Source: Flavobacterium salilacus subsp. salilacus
GTDB taxonomy: Bacteria > Bacteroidota > Bacteroidia > Flavobacteriales > Flavobacteriaceae
Length of the DNA stretch: 64,000 nucleotides
Direction: 5' to 3'
Assembly (NCBI RefSeq): GCF_004634195.1
Contig: NZ_SKBP01000011.1
Location: forward strand, 1 to 64,000
Made by a program: the position numbers and the translations under genes. Positions 1 to 7,899 of the stretch are shown here, in pieces. Each line of letters begins with the position of its first letter. Position 1 is the stretch's first letter. The notes below the pieces were generated by a model. It did no database searches and was not told where the DNA came from. It saw only the letters and a list, made by a program, of their open reading frames with translations.

Positions 1-2782
1 CTGCCAATGGTGCACCGCCTGTTTCATCGGCATACCATAAAGCATTTTCGATATCGGCTTCCAGTTCGGCTACGGTACCTTCTACACAGAAATTTTGTGC
101 TGCTGCTACAGGGGTGGCAGGGATTTCATTAATAATAACATCTACCGGTGTAAGTGGACCTTCGCATGAATATATAGGCTGTTCGAGTGTACCGGTCATT
201 AATAACCCAGACTGACCCAAAAAGCCCCAAGTTCCCTCAGTAATAGCACCGTCAGTTGCTCCGCTGGCATAGTAACGGAAGGTAACCGTAGTACCGGGCT
301 GTATATGTTGTAGTTCTGTGATATCGATAAAATTAAATTCAACCGTCTGGTTACCCACAGTAGTAGTTATCGGCGAACCTGCAAGTACAAAATCGCTACC
401 ATTGATACTGTAAGCAAACTGATGGCTTACACCTTGAGATATAAAAGTGCTGGCAGCAGGAGTTTTAACAGTAAGTTCATGAACTGAATAAGCATAATAC
501 TGATCTGGTGAAACAGTAAATTCAACGTATTCTTCATTTGAAAGAGAAATACCGTTTGAACCTATCTGAAACCCATAAAAATTAGTACTTGGCGATAGTA
601 CCGCATCAGGGCCGGGAGTTAATGTAACGGGGAAAGCAAATTCAGTATCATCAGAAGATATGGCACCATCTAATTCACTTGCAGGTAAATCAAAGTTAAA
701 CCCAAGTAATGATCCTGCAAGAAGTCCTCCGGGAGCATATTGTACAGTTTTTGATGCGTAATATGTACCGGTCGTTAATACTGTAGCAGCATCAAGAGCT
801 GTACCTTCGGCAGATGTATACCAGTTCAATGATGTATTACTGTCTAATTCACTAATAAGTTCAGAAGCAACGGCACTGCCGCAAAACTCCTGTGTATCTA
901 ATTCAGGTACAGTAGGCAAAGCATTAACTACGGCTCTTACCTTAAGCCTTTCTCCTTCACAAATACCGTCTGCCAAAGCTGCATATAAAATATTCATCCC
1001 AAAGTTTAAGGCTGTATCCGGTATAAGAGCTTCTCCACCGGTTTCCTGATTGTACCAAATAATGTTTTCGCTTTCAATATCTATATCGGCTATGATTGCC
1101 GAACCGCAAAACTGCCATATAGGACTAATTTGTGGTAAACCGGGAAGTTCAGAAACCGTAACTTCAACCATTACCCTTTCACTCTCACATCCGTTCTCCA
1201 TACTTGATACATAATAAGTTCCTGATGTAACAGTAGCATCGGCTTCCAAAGCGGTTCCGCCTGTTGCCTCGTTATACCATACTAAATTTATATCTGTGTC
1301 AAGGGCATTCAAATCGGCTACCGTAGCCGAAACGCAAAATTGTGGGTTTGCTATAACGGGTACAGCTATTTCATTACAATCCGTAGTTACTTCAATTACA
1401 TTGGAGTTTACAGACGTCTCTTCATTATACTCTGCCCTTACTCTGTAGTAATAGGTAGTATTTACAGACAGACCTGTAACTTCCTGGCTCGTACCTGAAA
1501 CAAATAAGTTTTCATAACCTGCTACAAAAGAAGGCTCATTAATTGTATTGGTGGTAATAGTAACATTATCAAGAGCCAGATAAGCATATGTATAGGTTGA
1601 TATGTTATCAATCCTTATTTTACAATCCTCAGTTATGTTAATACTGTTATTAAGGAAATTTGCCTGAGTAGGAGTAAAAGTAAAAGTACCCAAATCAGTT
1701 ACAGTTGAAAAATCTTCACCTGTTAGTATAGATACTGTAAACTCTCCTGAGTCAGTACCAAGAGATACTTTATTATAGTCAAAGGTCAGTGAGGCAATAC
1801 CGCCTTCTATAACCCCCGATTCTATAGAACCGTTATTTAGCGTATTTGGTCTTATTGCTATTTTCTTTCCTGTTGTACCCGTATAATTAGTACGTCCGAG
1901 GTTTACATACCACTCTATACCTGAGTTTCCTGTAAAATTGCCGTTAAAATCTCCGCTTATAGTAGGTATACTTTCAAAAGTTTCGACTAAAGTACCGCCC
2001 TCCTGAAAAGTACCAAAAGTAGGCGATGTACTAACATCCAGTCTGTAACCTGTAGCTACGGCAACCGGATCCCAGTTTGCCGTAAAACTTACCGGTGTAA
2101 CCGCTGTAGCTGCTGTGGCAACAGGAGCATCCGGAATTATTACAGTTTCTGTCCATGAAACTACCACATTATCAAGCGCAATACCGTCTCTTGAGCCGGA
2201 TCCTCCTATTTCATTATAAGCCCATCTTATCCAAACTGTACCTGACGTATCATCTAATGCAGAAATATCAAGGTTTGTATAAGGCGTAACTGTATTTTGA
2301 GCTATGCTACCGGAATCATAATCACCTCCGGCAACAGCCGTAAAGCCGGATGTAGCTGAAGTTGTGCTTATTTCCAAATTAAAGGAATTATTCCTGGTCT
2401 GCTCCCTGATTTTTATAACATCATAGGAAATATTCAAGGCTGTTTTCCCTGCTGTATTGTCAATCGCAAGAACCAGATATAGCGGAGCTGAATAGCTTCC
2501 TGATGCAAGTAACCCTATTTTTGAGCCATAGTTATGGTTTCCACCATTTGTTGTTGATGCTGTACTTCCCGACAGCATTTCATCATCAGTCGCAGTTCCC
2601 TTATAAGCAATCCATCCTTCGGGATAGGTTGTTCCCGAAGGTCCGGGAGTAGTATTAAAATCTTCGCTGTAAGGCGATTCGGTTGGTAATGATACCGGTG
2701 TTTGCCCCCATGAAATACTGGTTGTTGCCATGATGGCAACCCACATTGCATGATACAAACTTTTCAATAAAAATTTCTTCAT
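1..2782 (-). CDS. Large secreted multidomain protein (choice-of-anchor J-like, fn3, Ig-like repeats), C-terminus beyond the window
   Basis: The frame stays open from ATG at 2782 to the left edge, about 927 residues with no stop. It starts MKKFLLKSLYHAMW and has a signal peptide ending near SWGQ (about residue 27). Residues about 35-210 resemble a choice-of-anchor J/MAM-like jelly roll (SPYSEDFN at the start, GIALDNVVV at the end). An fn3 domain begins near 218 (FTANWDPV, YRLDVSTSPTF), is interrupted from about 260 to 416 by a second jelly-roll-like segment (VETFESIP to YLALDNVTI), and resumes at about 417-468 (TYYYRVRAEYN). Ig-like repeats of the Bacteroidota Ig_7 type follow, each starting with a QFCxxA motif and containing a WY(N/T/A) core, near residues 481, 557, 633 and 895. 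Such proteins are normally exported by the type IX system, but the sorting domain would lie outside the window. Probably a surface or adhesin-like protein; the ligand is unknown. Confidence 0.85.
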   Translation of the reverse strand, partial: MKKFLLKSLYHAMWVAIMATTSISWGQTPVSLPTESPYSEDFNTTPGPSGTTYPEGWIAYKGTATDDEMLSGSTASTTNGGNHNYGSKIGLLASGSYSAPLYLVLAIDNTAGKTALNISYDVIKIREQTRNNSFNLEISTTSATSGFTAVAGGDYDSGSIAQNTVTPYTNLDISALDDTSGTVWIRWAYNEIGGSGSRDGIALDNVVVSWTETVIIPDAPVATAATAVTPVSFTANWDPVAVATGYRLDVSTSPTFGTFQEGGTLVETFESIPTISGDFNGNFTGNSGIEWYVNLGRTNYTGTTGKKIAIRPNTLNNGSIESGVIEGGIASLTFDYNKVSLGTDSGEFTVSILTGEDFSTVTDLGTFTFTPTQANFLNNSINITEDCKIRIDNISTYTYAYLALDNVTITTNTINEPSFVAGYENLFVSGTSQEVTGLSVNTTYYYRVRAEYNEETSVNSNVIEVTTDCNEIAVPVIANPQFCVSATVADLNALDTDINLVWYNEATGGTALEADATVTSGTYYVSSMENGCESERVMVEVTVSELPGLPQISPIWQFCGSAIIADIDIESENIIWYNQETGGEALIPDTALNFGMNILYAALADGICEGERLKVRAVVNALPTVPELDTQEFCGSAVASELISELDSNTSLNWYTSAEGTALDAATVLTTGTYYASKTVQYAPGGLLAGSLLGFNFDLPASELDGAISSDDTEFAFPVTLTPGPDAVLSPSTNFYGFQIGSNGISLSNEEYVEFTVSPDQYYAYSVHELTVKTPAASTFISQGVSHQFAYSINGSDFVLAGSPITTTVGNQTVEFNFIDITELQHIQPGTTVTFRYYASGATDGAITEGTWGFLGQSGLLMTGTLEQPIYSCEGPLTPVDVIINEIPATPVAAAQNFCVEGTVAELEADIENALWYADETGGAPLA

Positions 2783-3156
2783 AATTACAATTTTAATAAA
2801 ATTTTAAAAAACAAAACAGCCAAAAATAGAACAATCGAAATGCAATGAAGTTCCTTGTACTTAAAATTATAATTACCATAAGGTTAAGCCATATTAAAGC
2901 ACTTAACAATTAAATAATGTGGTAAGTGCATTATTATATGGTGTGGCGGTTTACGGTTTAACTGATTAAATGTATTGCAGCCCCGTATGGGCAGGGAGCT
3001 TTATCGGAAACAACTTTCCTCTTTGATACACAAATTTTTATTGCTTTTCCATTTTGAAGGTAAAGTCAAATACCCTTACAAAAAGACAATATAATATTAA
3101 CATTGAGGCAAACAAAAAACTATTTTTGATAGGTTAAAATATAAATTTCATAAAAA
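2783..3156. other. Intergenic region between divergent genes
   Basis: This 374-bp gap separates the leftward secreted-protein gene from the rightward acetate transporter. The left part holds the leftward promoter at 2821-2828. I see no ORF, RNA or repeat in the rest, and no clear promoter box for the transporter. Confidence 0.5.
2821..2828 (-). promoter_or_regulatory. -7 box (TATTTTTG) of the large secreted protein gene
   Basis: An exact match to the Bacteroidota -7 consensus TAnnTTTG on the minus strand, predicting a start of transcription near 2817 and a leader of about 35 nt before the ATG at 2782. Confidence 0.5.
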
Positions 3157-3714
3157 ATGGATACAAAAATAGCCAATCCGGCACCTTTAGGACTTATGGG
3201 CTTTGCCATGACTACCATTTTACTCAACATACACAATATGGGGTTCTTCCCTGTTAGTTCCGTTATACTGGCTATGGGTATATGCTATGGCGGGCTCGCA
3301 CAAATAGTAGCCGGTATTATGTGCTTTAAAAAAGGAAATGCTTTTGCCGCAACGGCATTTACGTCTTACGGATTCTTTTGGCTATCGTTAGTATGCGTGT
3401 GGCTATTACCCGCTACAGGCGTAAAAGAAGCTGCTGCAACGCCACCGGCATTCTTAGGATGGTATTTGGCACTGTGGGGACTTTTTACAGGCTTTATGTG
3501 GGTGGGCACTTGGGGCAACAGCAAAGTACAGCAATTTGTATTCCTGTCACTAACTATACTGTTTTTTATGCTGGCTGTTGCCCTGTGGACAGGCAACACT
3601 ATGATACACCATTTTGCAGGCGTAGTAGGCGTTATATGCGGTAGTAGTGCCTTTTACCTTGCTATGGCAGAATTACTGGAAGAAGCTAAAGGAAAAAGGG
3701 TGTTGCCTTATTGA
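3157..3714 (+). CDS. satP: Acetate uptake transporter, GPR1/FUN34/YaaH (SatP) family
   Basis: A 185-residue membrane protein with six hydrophobic segments. The family signature NPAPLGL lies at residues 7-13, just before the first helix. Characterised members take up acetate or succinate with protons across the inner membrane. The length is normal for bacterial members (about 180-200 residues). It stands alone, with 374 bp of free DNA upstream and 502 bp downstream, so it is probably a single-gene unit. Family assignment is firm; the substrate is inferred from the family. Confidence 0.9.
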   Translation: MDTKIANPAPLGLMGFAMTTILLNIHNMGFFPVSSVILAMGICYGGLAQIVAGIMCFKKGNAFAATAFTSYGFFWLSLVCVWLLPATGVKEAAATPPAFLGWYLALWGLFTGFMWVGTWGNSKVQQFVFLSLTILFFMLAVALWTGNTMIHHFAGVVGVICGSSAFYLAMAELLEEAKGKRVLPY

Positions 3715-3724
3715 TAATTAATTT

Positions 3725-3881
3725 AAAAATATAATCTCTGTCATTATGAGGAGAAACTACGAAATAATCTTTGTAAATTTGAATCAATAATATTATTTTT
3801 ACCCATAATATTGAAGAGCCTATGCAATAAAGTTGAATCATTAACCTATTATCTATCTGACCTAACAAAGATTATATTTTT
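3725..3881. repeat. MITE-like element with 19-bp imperfect terminal inverted repeats
   Basis: The ends 3725-3743 and 3863-3881 are reverse complements at 17 of 19 positions, with 13 consecutive matches (AAAAATATAATCT). Just inside the left end lies a GTCATTATGAGGAG...CGAAATAATCT stretch, which resembles the dispersed GTCATTGCGAGG...GAAGCAATCT intergenic repeats common in Bacteroidota. An inner copy of ATAATCTTTGT at 3764-3774 also pairs with 3865-3875. No ORF and no clear target-site duplication. Confidence 0.5.
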
Positions 3882-3948
3882 TGCTATTTGTTTAGTAATT
3901 GTTGAATGTTTAAAATCGGAAATTATGGAAAGATTGAAAATTTTTATT

Positions 3949-4064
3949 CGTGAAGCAACCCTCGTGTGAAGAATGGAGCCTTTGCTTTAGAGTAGATAAT
4001 AATAGTTGAACGCTTAGCTTTTTTAGGATAGAGGGTTATAGGGGTTCGAGTCCCCCGCTTCACG
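3949..4064 (+). ncRNA. Possible structured RNA with a tRNA-like T-arm and acceptor-like stem
   Basis: CGTGAAGC (3949-3956) pairs perfectly with GCTTCACG (4057-4064). The next seven bases AACCCTC (3957-3963) pair perfectly with GAGGGTT (4031-4037). Between the two 3' strands sits a T-arm-like hairpin: GGGG, a canonical seven-base T-loop TTCGAGT, and CCCC (4041-4055). This gives a nested 8-bp and 7-bp helix plus a T-arm, as in the tRNA-like part of larger RNAs. A weak hairpin (3975-3990) lies in the inner 67 nt. No D-arm with GG, no clear anticodon arm and no encoded CCA are visible, so it is not an ordinary tRNA. It could be a tRNA relic or a new RNA. Confidence 0.4.
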
Positions 4065-4188
4065 CCTCATAAAAACAGGAATTGTAAAATACATAAGTAA
4101 ATTTTTCAATACTTTCTAATTTTCATAAATTACACTCTTTAACAATTTCTTACCTCTCCTCTACCTACAAAAATACCTCAAAAATCAG

Positions 4189-4196
4189 TACCTTTG
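4189..4196 (+). promoter_or_regulatory. -7 box (TACCTTTG) of uvrA
   Basis: Exact TAnnTTTG match, predicting transcription from about 4203 and a 14-nt leader before the uvrA ATG at 4217. No LexA-type palindrome is evident around it. Confidence 0.5.
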
Positions 4197-4216
4197 CGCT
4201 TTGCACAAAAGTTACT

Positions 4217-7048
4217 ATGCTAGATACTACAGATGTTATAGAGGTATTGGGTGCCCGCGCCCATAACCTTAAAAATATAGATGTTATAATTCCGCGCGAA
4301 AAACTTGTGGTTATCACAGGGCTTTCGGGTTCGGGGAAATCATCACTCGCTTTCGATACCATTTATGCCGAAGGGCAACGCCGTTATATAGAAACATTTT
4401 CGGCTTATGCGCGTCAGTTTCTCGGTGGGCTGGAACGCCCCGATGTCGATAAAATAGACGGACTATCGCCCGTTATTGCCATAGAGCAAAAAACAACCAG
4501 TAAAAGTCCGCGTTCTACCGTAGGGACTATTACCGAGATATACGACTTTTTACGACTGCTTTACGCCCGTGCTGCCGATGCCTACAGTTATGAAACGGGC
4601 GAAAAAATGGTAAGCTACAGCGACGACCAAATTCGGGAACTGATTATCGAAAAATTCGATGGTAAGCGTATTACCATACTCGCCCCCATCATCCGTTCCC
4701 GTAAAGGACATTATCGCGAGCTATTTGAACAAATATCCAAACAAGGCTTCCTGAAAGTGCGGGTAGATGGCGAAATACGCGATATAGAAAGCGGTATGAA
4801 GCTCGACCGCTACAAAACACACGATATCGAAACTGTTATCGACCGACTTGCGGTTGATACTACCGAAGATACCGACAAACGCCTTGCCGACAGCATTAAA
4901 ACTGCCATGTATCATGGCGATGATGTTATGATGGTTATAGAGCAGGAAAGCGGTGAGGCGCGCTACTACAGCCGTAACCTGATGTGCCCCACGTCGGGCA
5001 TCTCCTACCCGAACCCCGAACCGAATAACTTTTCGTTTAACTCCCCAAAAGGAGCTTGCAATAACTGTAACGGACTGGGCATGGTAAACGAAATCAACAT
5101 CCATAAAATAATACCCAACCCAAAAGTTACCATCAAAAAAGGAGGTTTTGCACCACTGGGCGAATATAAAAACTCGTGGATATTTAAGCAGATTGAGGTT
5201 ATTGGCGAAAAGTTTGACTTTAAGCTCACCGACCCGATAGAGAAAATTCCTGCCGAAGCAATGGATATGATACTGAACGGTGGTAAGGAAAAATTTACCG
5301 TATCGTCTAAAACATTGGGGGTAAACCGCGAATATAAAATAGACTTTGAAGGCATATCCAGTTTTATAAAAAACCAGTATGACGAGAGCGGTTCGGCATC
5401 AATAAAGCGTTGGGCTAAGGAATTTATGGACGAGATACAATGCCCCGTATGCGAAGGTTCGAGACTCAAAAAAGAATCGTTATACTTTAAAGTAAACGGT
5501 CTTAACATTGCCGAACTGGCACATATGGATATATCCGACCTTGCTGATTGGTTTGAAAACCTTGAAAAAGAGCTATCGGAAAAACAAAAAGCTATTGCCC
5601 ACGAAATTGTAAAGGAAATAAAAACCCGCCTTAGCTTTCTGGTGGATGTAGGGCTTAATTATTTAGCGTTAGACAGAAGCTCAAAATCACTTTCGGGTGG
5701 CGAGGCACAGCGCATCAGGCTTGCCACGCAAATAGGCTCGCAACTTGTGGGCGTACTGTATATTCTTGACGAACCGAGTATAGGGCTGCATCAGCGCGAT
5801 AACGAAAAACTGATACGCTCGCTGGAGCAATTGCGCGACATTGGCAACTCGGTTATCGTGGTAGAACACGATAAGGATATGATAGAACGCGCCGACTATG
5901 TTATTGATATTGGTCCTGCCGCCGGACGTTTTGGCGGGCAAATAGTAAGCAAAGGTACTCCTGCCGAACTGCTTAAGGAGCATACGCTTACGGCATCTTA
6001 CCTAAATGGCGAAAGGACGATAGCAGTACCCAAAAAAAGACGCGAAGGCAACGGAAAATCTATAAAACTGAGTGGAGCAAAAGGTAATAACCTGAAGAAT
6101 GTGAGTGTAGAATTTCCGTTAGGAAAATTGATCTGCGTTACAGGAGTATCGGGCAGCGGTAAGAGTACGCTGATCAATGAAACGTTGTACCCTATACTGA
6201 ACACCCACTTTTTTAATGCCGTTAAAAAACCTGCTCCATACAAAAAAATTGAAGGACTGGAGCATATTGATAAAGTTATTGATATTGACCAGTCGCCTAT
6301 CGGGCGTACACCACGCTCTAACCCTGCAACTTATACGGATGTATTCAGCGAAATACGAAGCCTGTTTACACAAACCCCCGAAGCCATGATACGCGGGTAT
6401 AAACCGGGCAGATTCAGTTTTAATGTAAAAGGCGGACGCTGCGAAACCTGCGAAGGTTCGGGCTTGCGGGTTATAGAAATGAGTTTCTTGCCGGATGTAT
6501 ATGTGGAATGCGAAACCTGCCAGGGAAAACGCTTTAATCGTGAAACACTGGAAATCAGATATAAAGGAAAATCTATTTCTGATATATTGGAAATGACGGT
6601 AGATGAAGCTGTTCCTTTCTTTGAAAATATCCCGAAAATATATCGCAAAATAAAAACCATACAGGATGTTGGTTTGGGCTATATTACGCTTGGGCAACAA
6701 AGTACTACCCTATCGGGTGGCGAGGCACAGCGTATAAAACTGGCTTCTGAACTTTCTAAAAAAGATACAGGCAATACTTTTTATATTTTAGATGAGCCTA
6801 CCACAGGTTTGCACTTTGAAGACATCCGCGTGCTGATGGAAGTTATTAACAAATTGGTAAATAAAGGTAACACGGTGCTTATTATAGAGCATAATATGGA
6901 TGTTATTAAACTTGCCGATTATATTATTGATATCGGGTATGAGGGCGGTAAAGGCGGTGGACAGCTTGTTGCCAAAGGTACTCCCGAAGAAGTTGTGAAA
7001 AACAAAAAGAGTTACACGGCACATTTTCTTAAAAAAGAGTTAATTTAG
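4217..7048 (+). CDS. uvrA: UvrABC excinuclease subunit A
   Basis: This is the damage-recognition ATPase of nucleotide excision repair, a dimer that loads UvrB on damaged DNA. The 943 residues match the family length. The first Walker A is GLSGSGKSSLAFDT (about residues 34-47), followed by the UvrB-interaction and insertion domains. Two ABC signature blocks LSGGEAQRI and two Walker B motifs (ILDEPSIGLH, ILDEPTTGLH) are present, with a second Walker A GVSGSGKST near 640. The C-terminal zinc hook CETCEGSG...CETCQGKRF is intact. The first zinc motif reads CPTS instead of CxxC (C257, S260), then CNNC at about 276-279, so one ligand is missing. It is followed after 28 bp by the LOG gene, probably cotranscribed. 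Confidence 0.97.
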   Translation: MLDTTDVIEVLGARAHNLKNIDVIIPREKLVVITGLSGSGKSSLAFDTIYAEGQRRYIETFSAYARQFLGGLERPDVDKIDGLSPVIAIEQKTTSKSPRSTVGTITEIYDFLRLLYARAADAYSYETGEKMVSYSDDQIRELIIEKFDGKRITILAPIIRSRKGHYRELFEQISKQGFLKVRVDGEIRDIESGMKLDRYKTHDIETVIDRLAVDTTEDTDKRLADSIKTAMYHGDDVMMVIEQESGEARYYSRNLMCPTSGISYPNPEPNNFSFNSPKGACNNCNGLGMVNEINIHKIIPNPKVTIKKGGFAPLGEYKNSWIFKQIEVIGEKFDFKLTDPIEKIPAEAMDMILNGGKEKFTVSSKTLGVNREYKIDFEGISSFIKNQYDESGSASIKRWAKEFMDEIQCPVCEGSRLKKESLYFKVNGLNIAELAHMDISDLADWFENLEKELSEKQKAIAHEIVKEIKTRLSFLVDVGLNYLALDRSSKSLSGGEAQRIRLATQIGSQLVGVLYILDEPSIGLHQRDNEKLIRSLEQLRDIGNSVIVVEHDKDMIERADYVIDIGPAAGRFGGQIVSKGTPAELLKEHTLTASYLNGERTIAVPKKRREGNGKSIKLSGAKGNNLKNVSVEFPLGKLICVTGVSGSGKSTLINETLYPILNTHFFNAVKKPAPYKKIEGLEHIDKVIDIDQSPIGRTPRSNPATYTDVFSEIRSLFTQTPEAMIRGYKPGRFSFNVKGGRCETCEGSGLRVIEMSFLPDVYVECETCQGKRFNRETLEIRYKGKSISDILEMTVDEAVPFFENIPKIYRKIKTIQDVGLGYITLGQQSTTLSGGEAQRIKLASELSKKDTGNTFYILDEPTTGLHFEDIRVLMEVINKLVNKGNTVLIIEHNMDVIKLADYIIDIGYEGGKGGGQLVAKGTPEEVVKNKKSYTAHFLKKELI

Positions 7049-7076
7049 CGTGTTTGTTTAATTATAAAGATATAGT

Positions 7077-7802
7077 ATGTTAGAAGACCACTATGAAAAT
7101 GACGATCAGCGTATTCGGGAAAAACTACAACAAAAAAGCTGGAATGAGATAAGGAGTAATGACTCTTGGGCTATATTCAAAATAATGTCGGAATTTGTAA
7201 ATGGTTACGAAAGCATGGCACGTATAGGTCCGAGCGTTTCGATATTCGGTTCGGCACGTACTAAAATTGACGATAAATATTACTTACTCGCAGAAAAAAT
7301 AGCCGAGAAAATTTCAAAGGCAGGTTATGGTGTTATTACAGGGGGTGGTCCCGGTATTATGGAAGCGGGTAATAAAGGCGCTCATGCGGGCGGAGGTCCG
7401 TCAATAGGATTAAATATTGATTTACCTTTCGAACAGCACTTTAACCCTTATATAGACCGCGATAAAAACCTGAATTTTGATTACTTTTTTGTGCGTAAGG
7501 TAATGTTTGTAAAATATTCACAAGGGTTTGTGGTTATGCCTGGAGGTTTTGGTACGCTCGACGAAATGTTTGAAGCAATAACACTTATACAAACTAAAAA
7601 AATAGCCAAATTCCCTATCATACTGGTAGGAAGCGAATTTTGGTCAGGGTTAATGGACTGGATAGAAAGTGTGATGATTACAAAGTACTTTAATGCTAAC
7701 ATTGACGACCTTAAACTGATAAAAATCGTAGATACAGAAGACGAGGTATTAGAGGTTATAGAGAATTTTTATAAAAAATACAATCTTAGCCCCAATTTCT
7801 AA
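7077..7802 (+). CDS. LOG-family Rossmann-fold protein (TIGR00730)
   Basis: 241 residues with both family signatures: GGGPGIMEAGNKGA (near residue 88) and PGGFGTLDEMFEAITLIQTKK-type block PGGFGTLDE (near residue 152). LOG proteins are phosphoribohydrolases that release bases from nucleoside 5'-monophosphates; plant and some bacterial members activate cytokinins, while many bacterial ones have unknown targets. No signal peptide, so cytoplasmic. It lies 28 bp after uvrA in the same direction. The family is certain; the physiological role is not. Confidence 0.9.
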   Translation: MLEDHYENDDQRIREKLQQKSWNEIRSNDSWAIFKIMSEFVNGYESMARIGPSVSIFGSARTKIDDKYYLLAEKIAEKISKAGYGVITGGGPGIMEAGNKGAHAGGGPSIGLNIDLPFEQHFNPYIDRDKNLNFDYFFVRKVMFVKYSQGFVVMPGGFGTLDEMFEAITLIQTKKIAKFPIILVGSEFWSGLMDWIESVMITKYFNANIDDLKLIKIVDTEDEVLEVIENFYKKYNLSPNF

Positions 7803-7899
7803 ATCAGGTTTATTCAAAAAAGAATTCTACTCCTTATTATTTTAATGCTGCAAAAATGGCAAAAAATGCCTATGTTGCATACATAATTTGGTATAGAAG

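Larger units (their letters stand above)
3715..4216. other. 502-bp gene-free region between satP and uvrA
   Basis: It holds the MITE-like repeat (3725-3881), the tRNA-like fold (3949-4064) and the uvrA promoter box (4189-4196). I find no credible protein-coding frame. Confidence 0.6.

Noticed and set aside
3949..4064. Ordinary tRNA gene
   Set aside because: The T-arm and acceptor-like stem are good, but no D-arm, anticodon arm or proper spacing exists; reported as a tRNA-like RNA instead.
6119..6700. 193-codon minus-strand ORF within uvrA
   Set aside because: Shadow of the uvrA coding strand; uvrA motifs cover the same bases.
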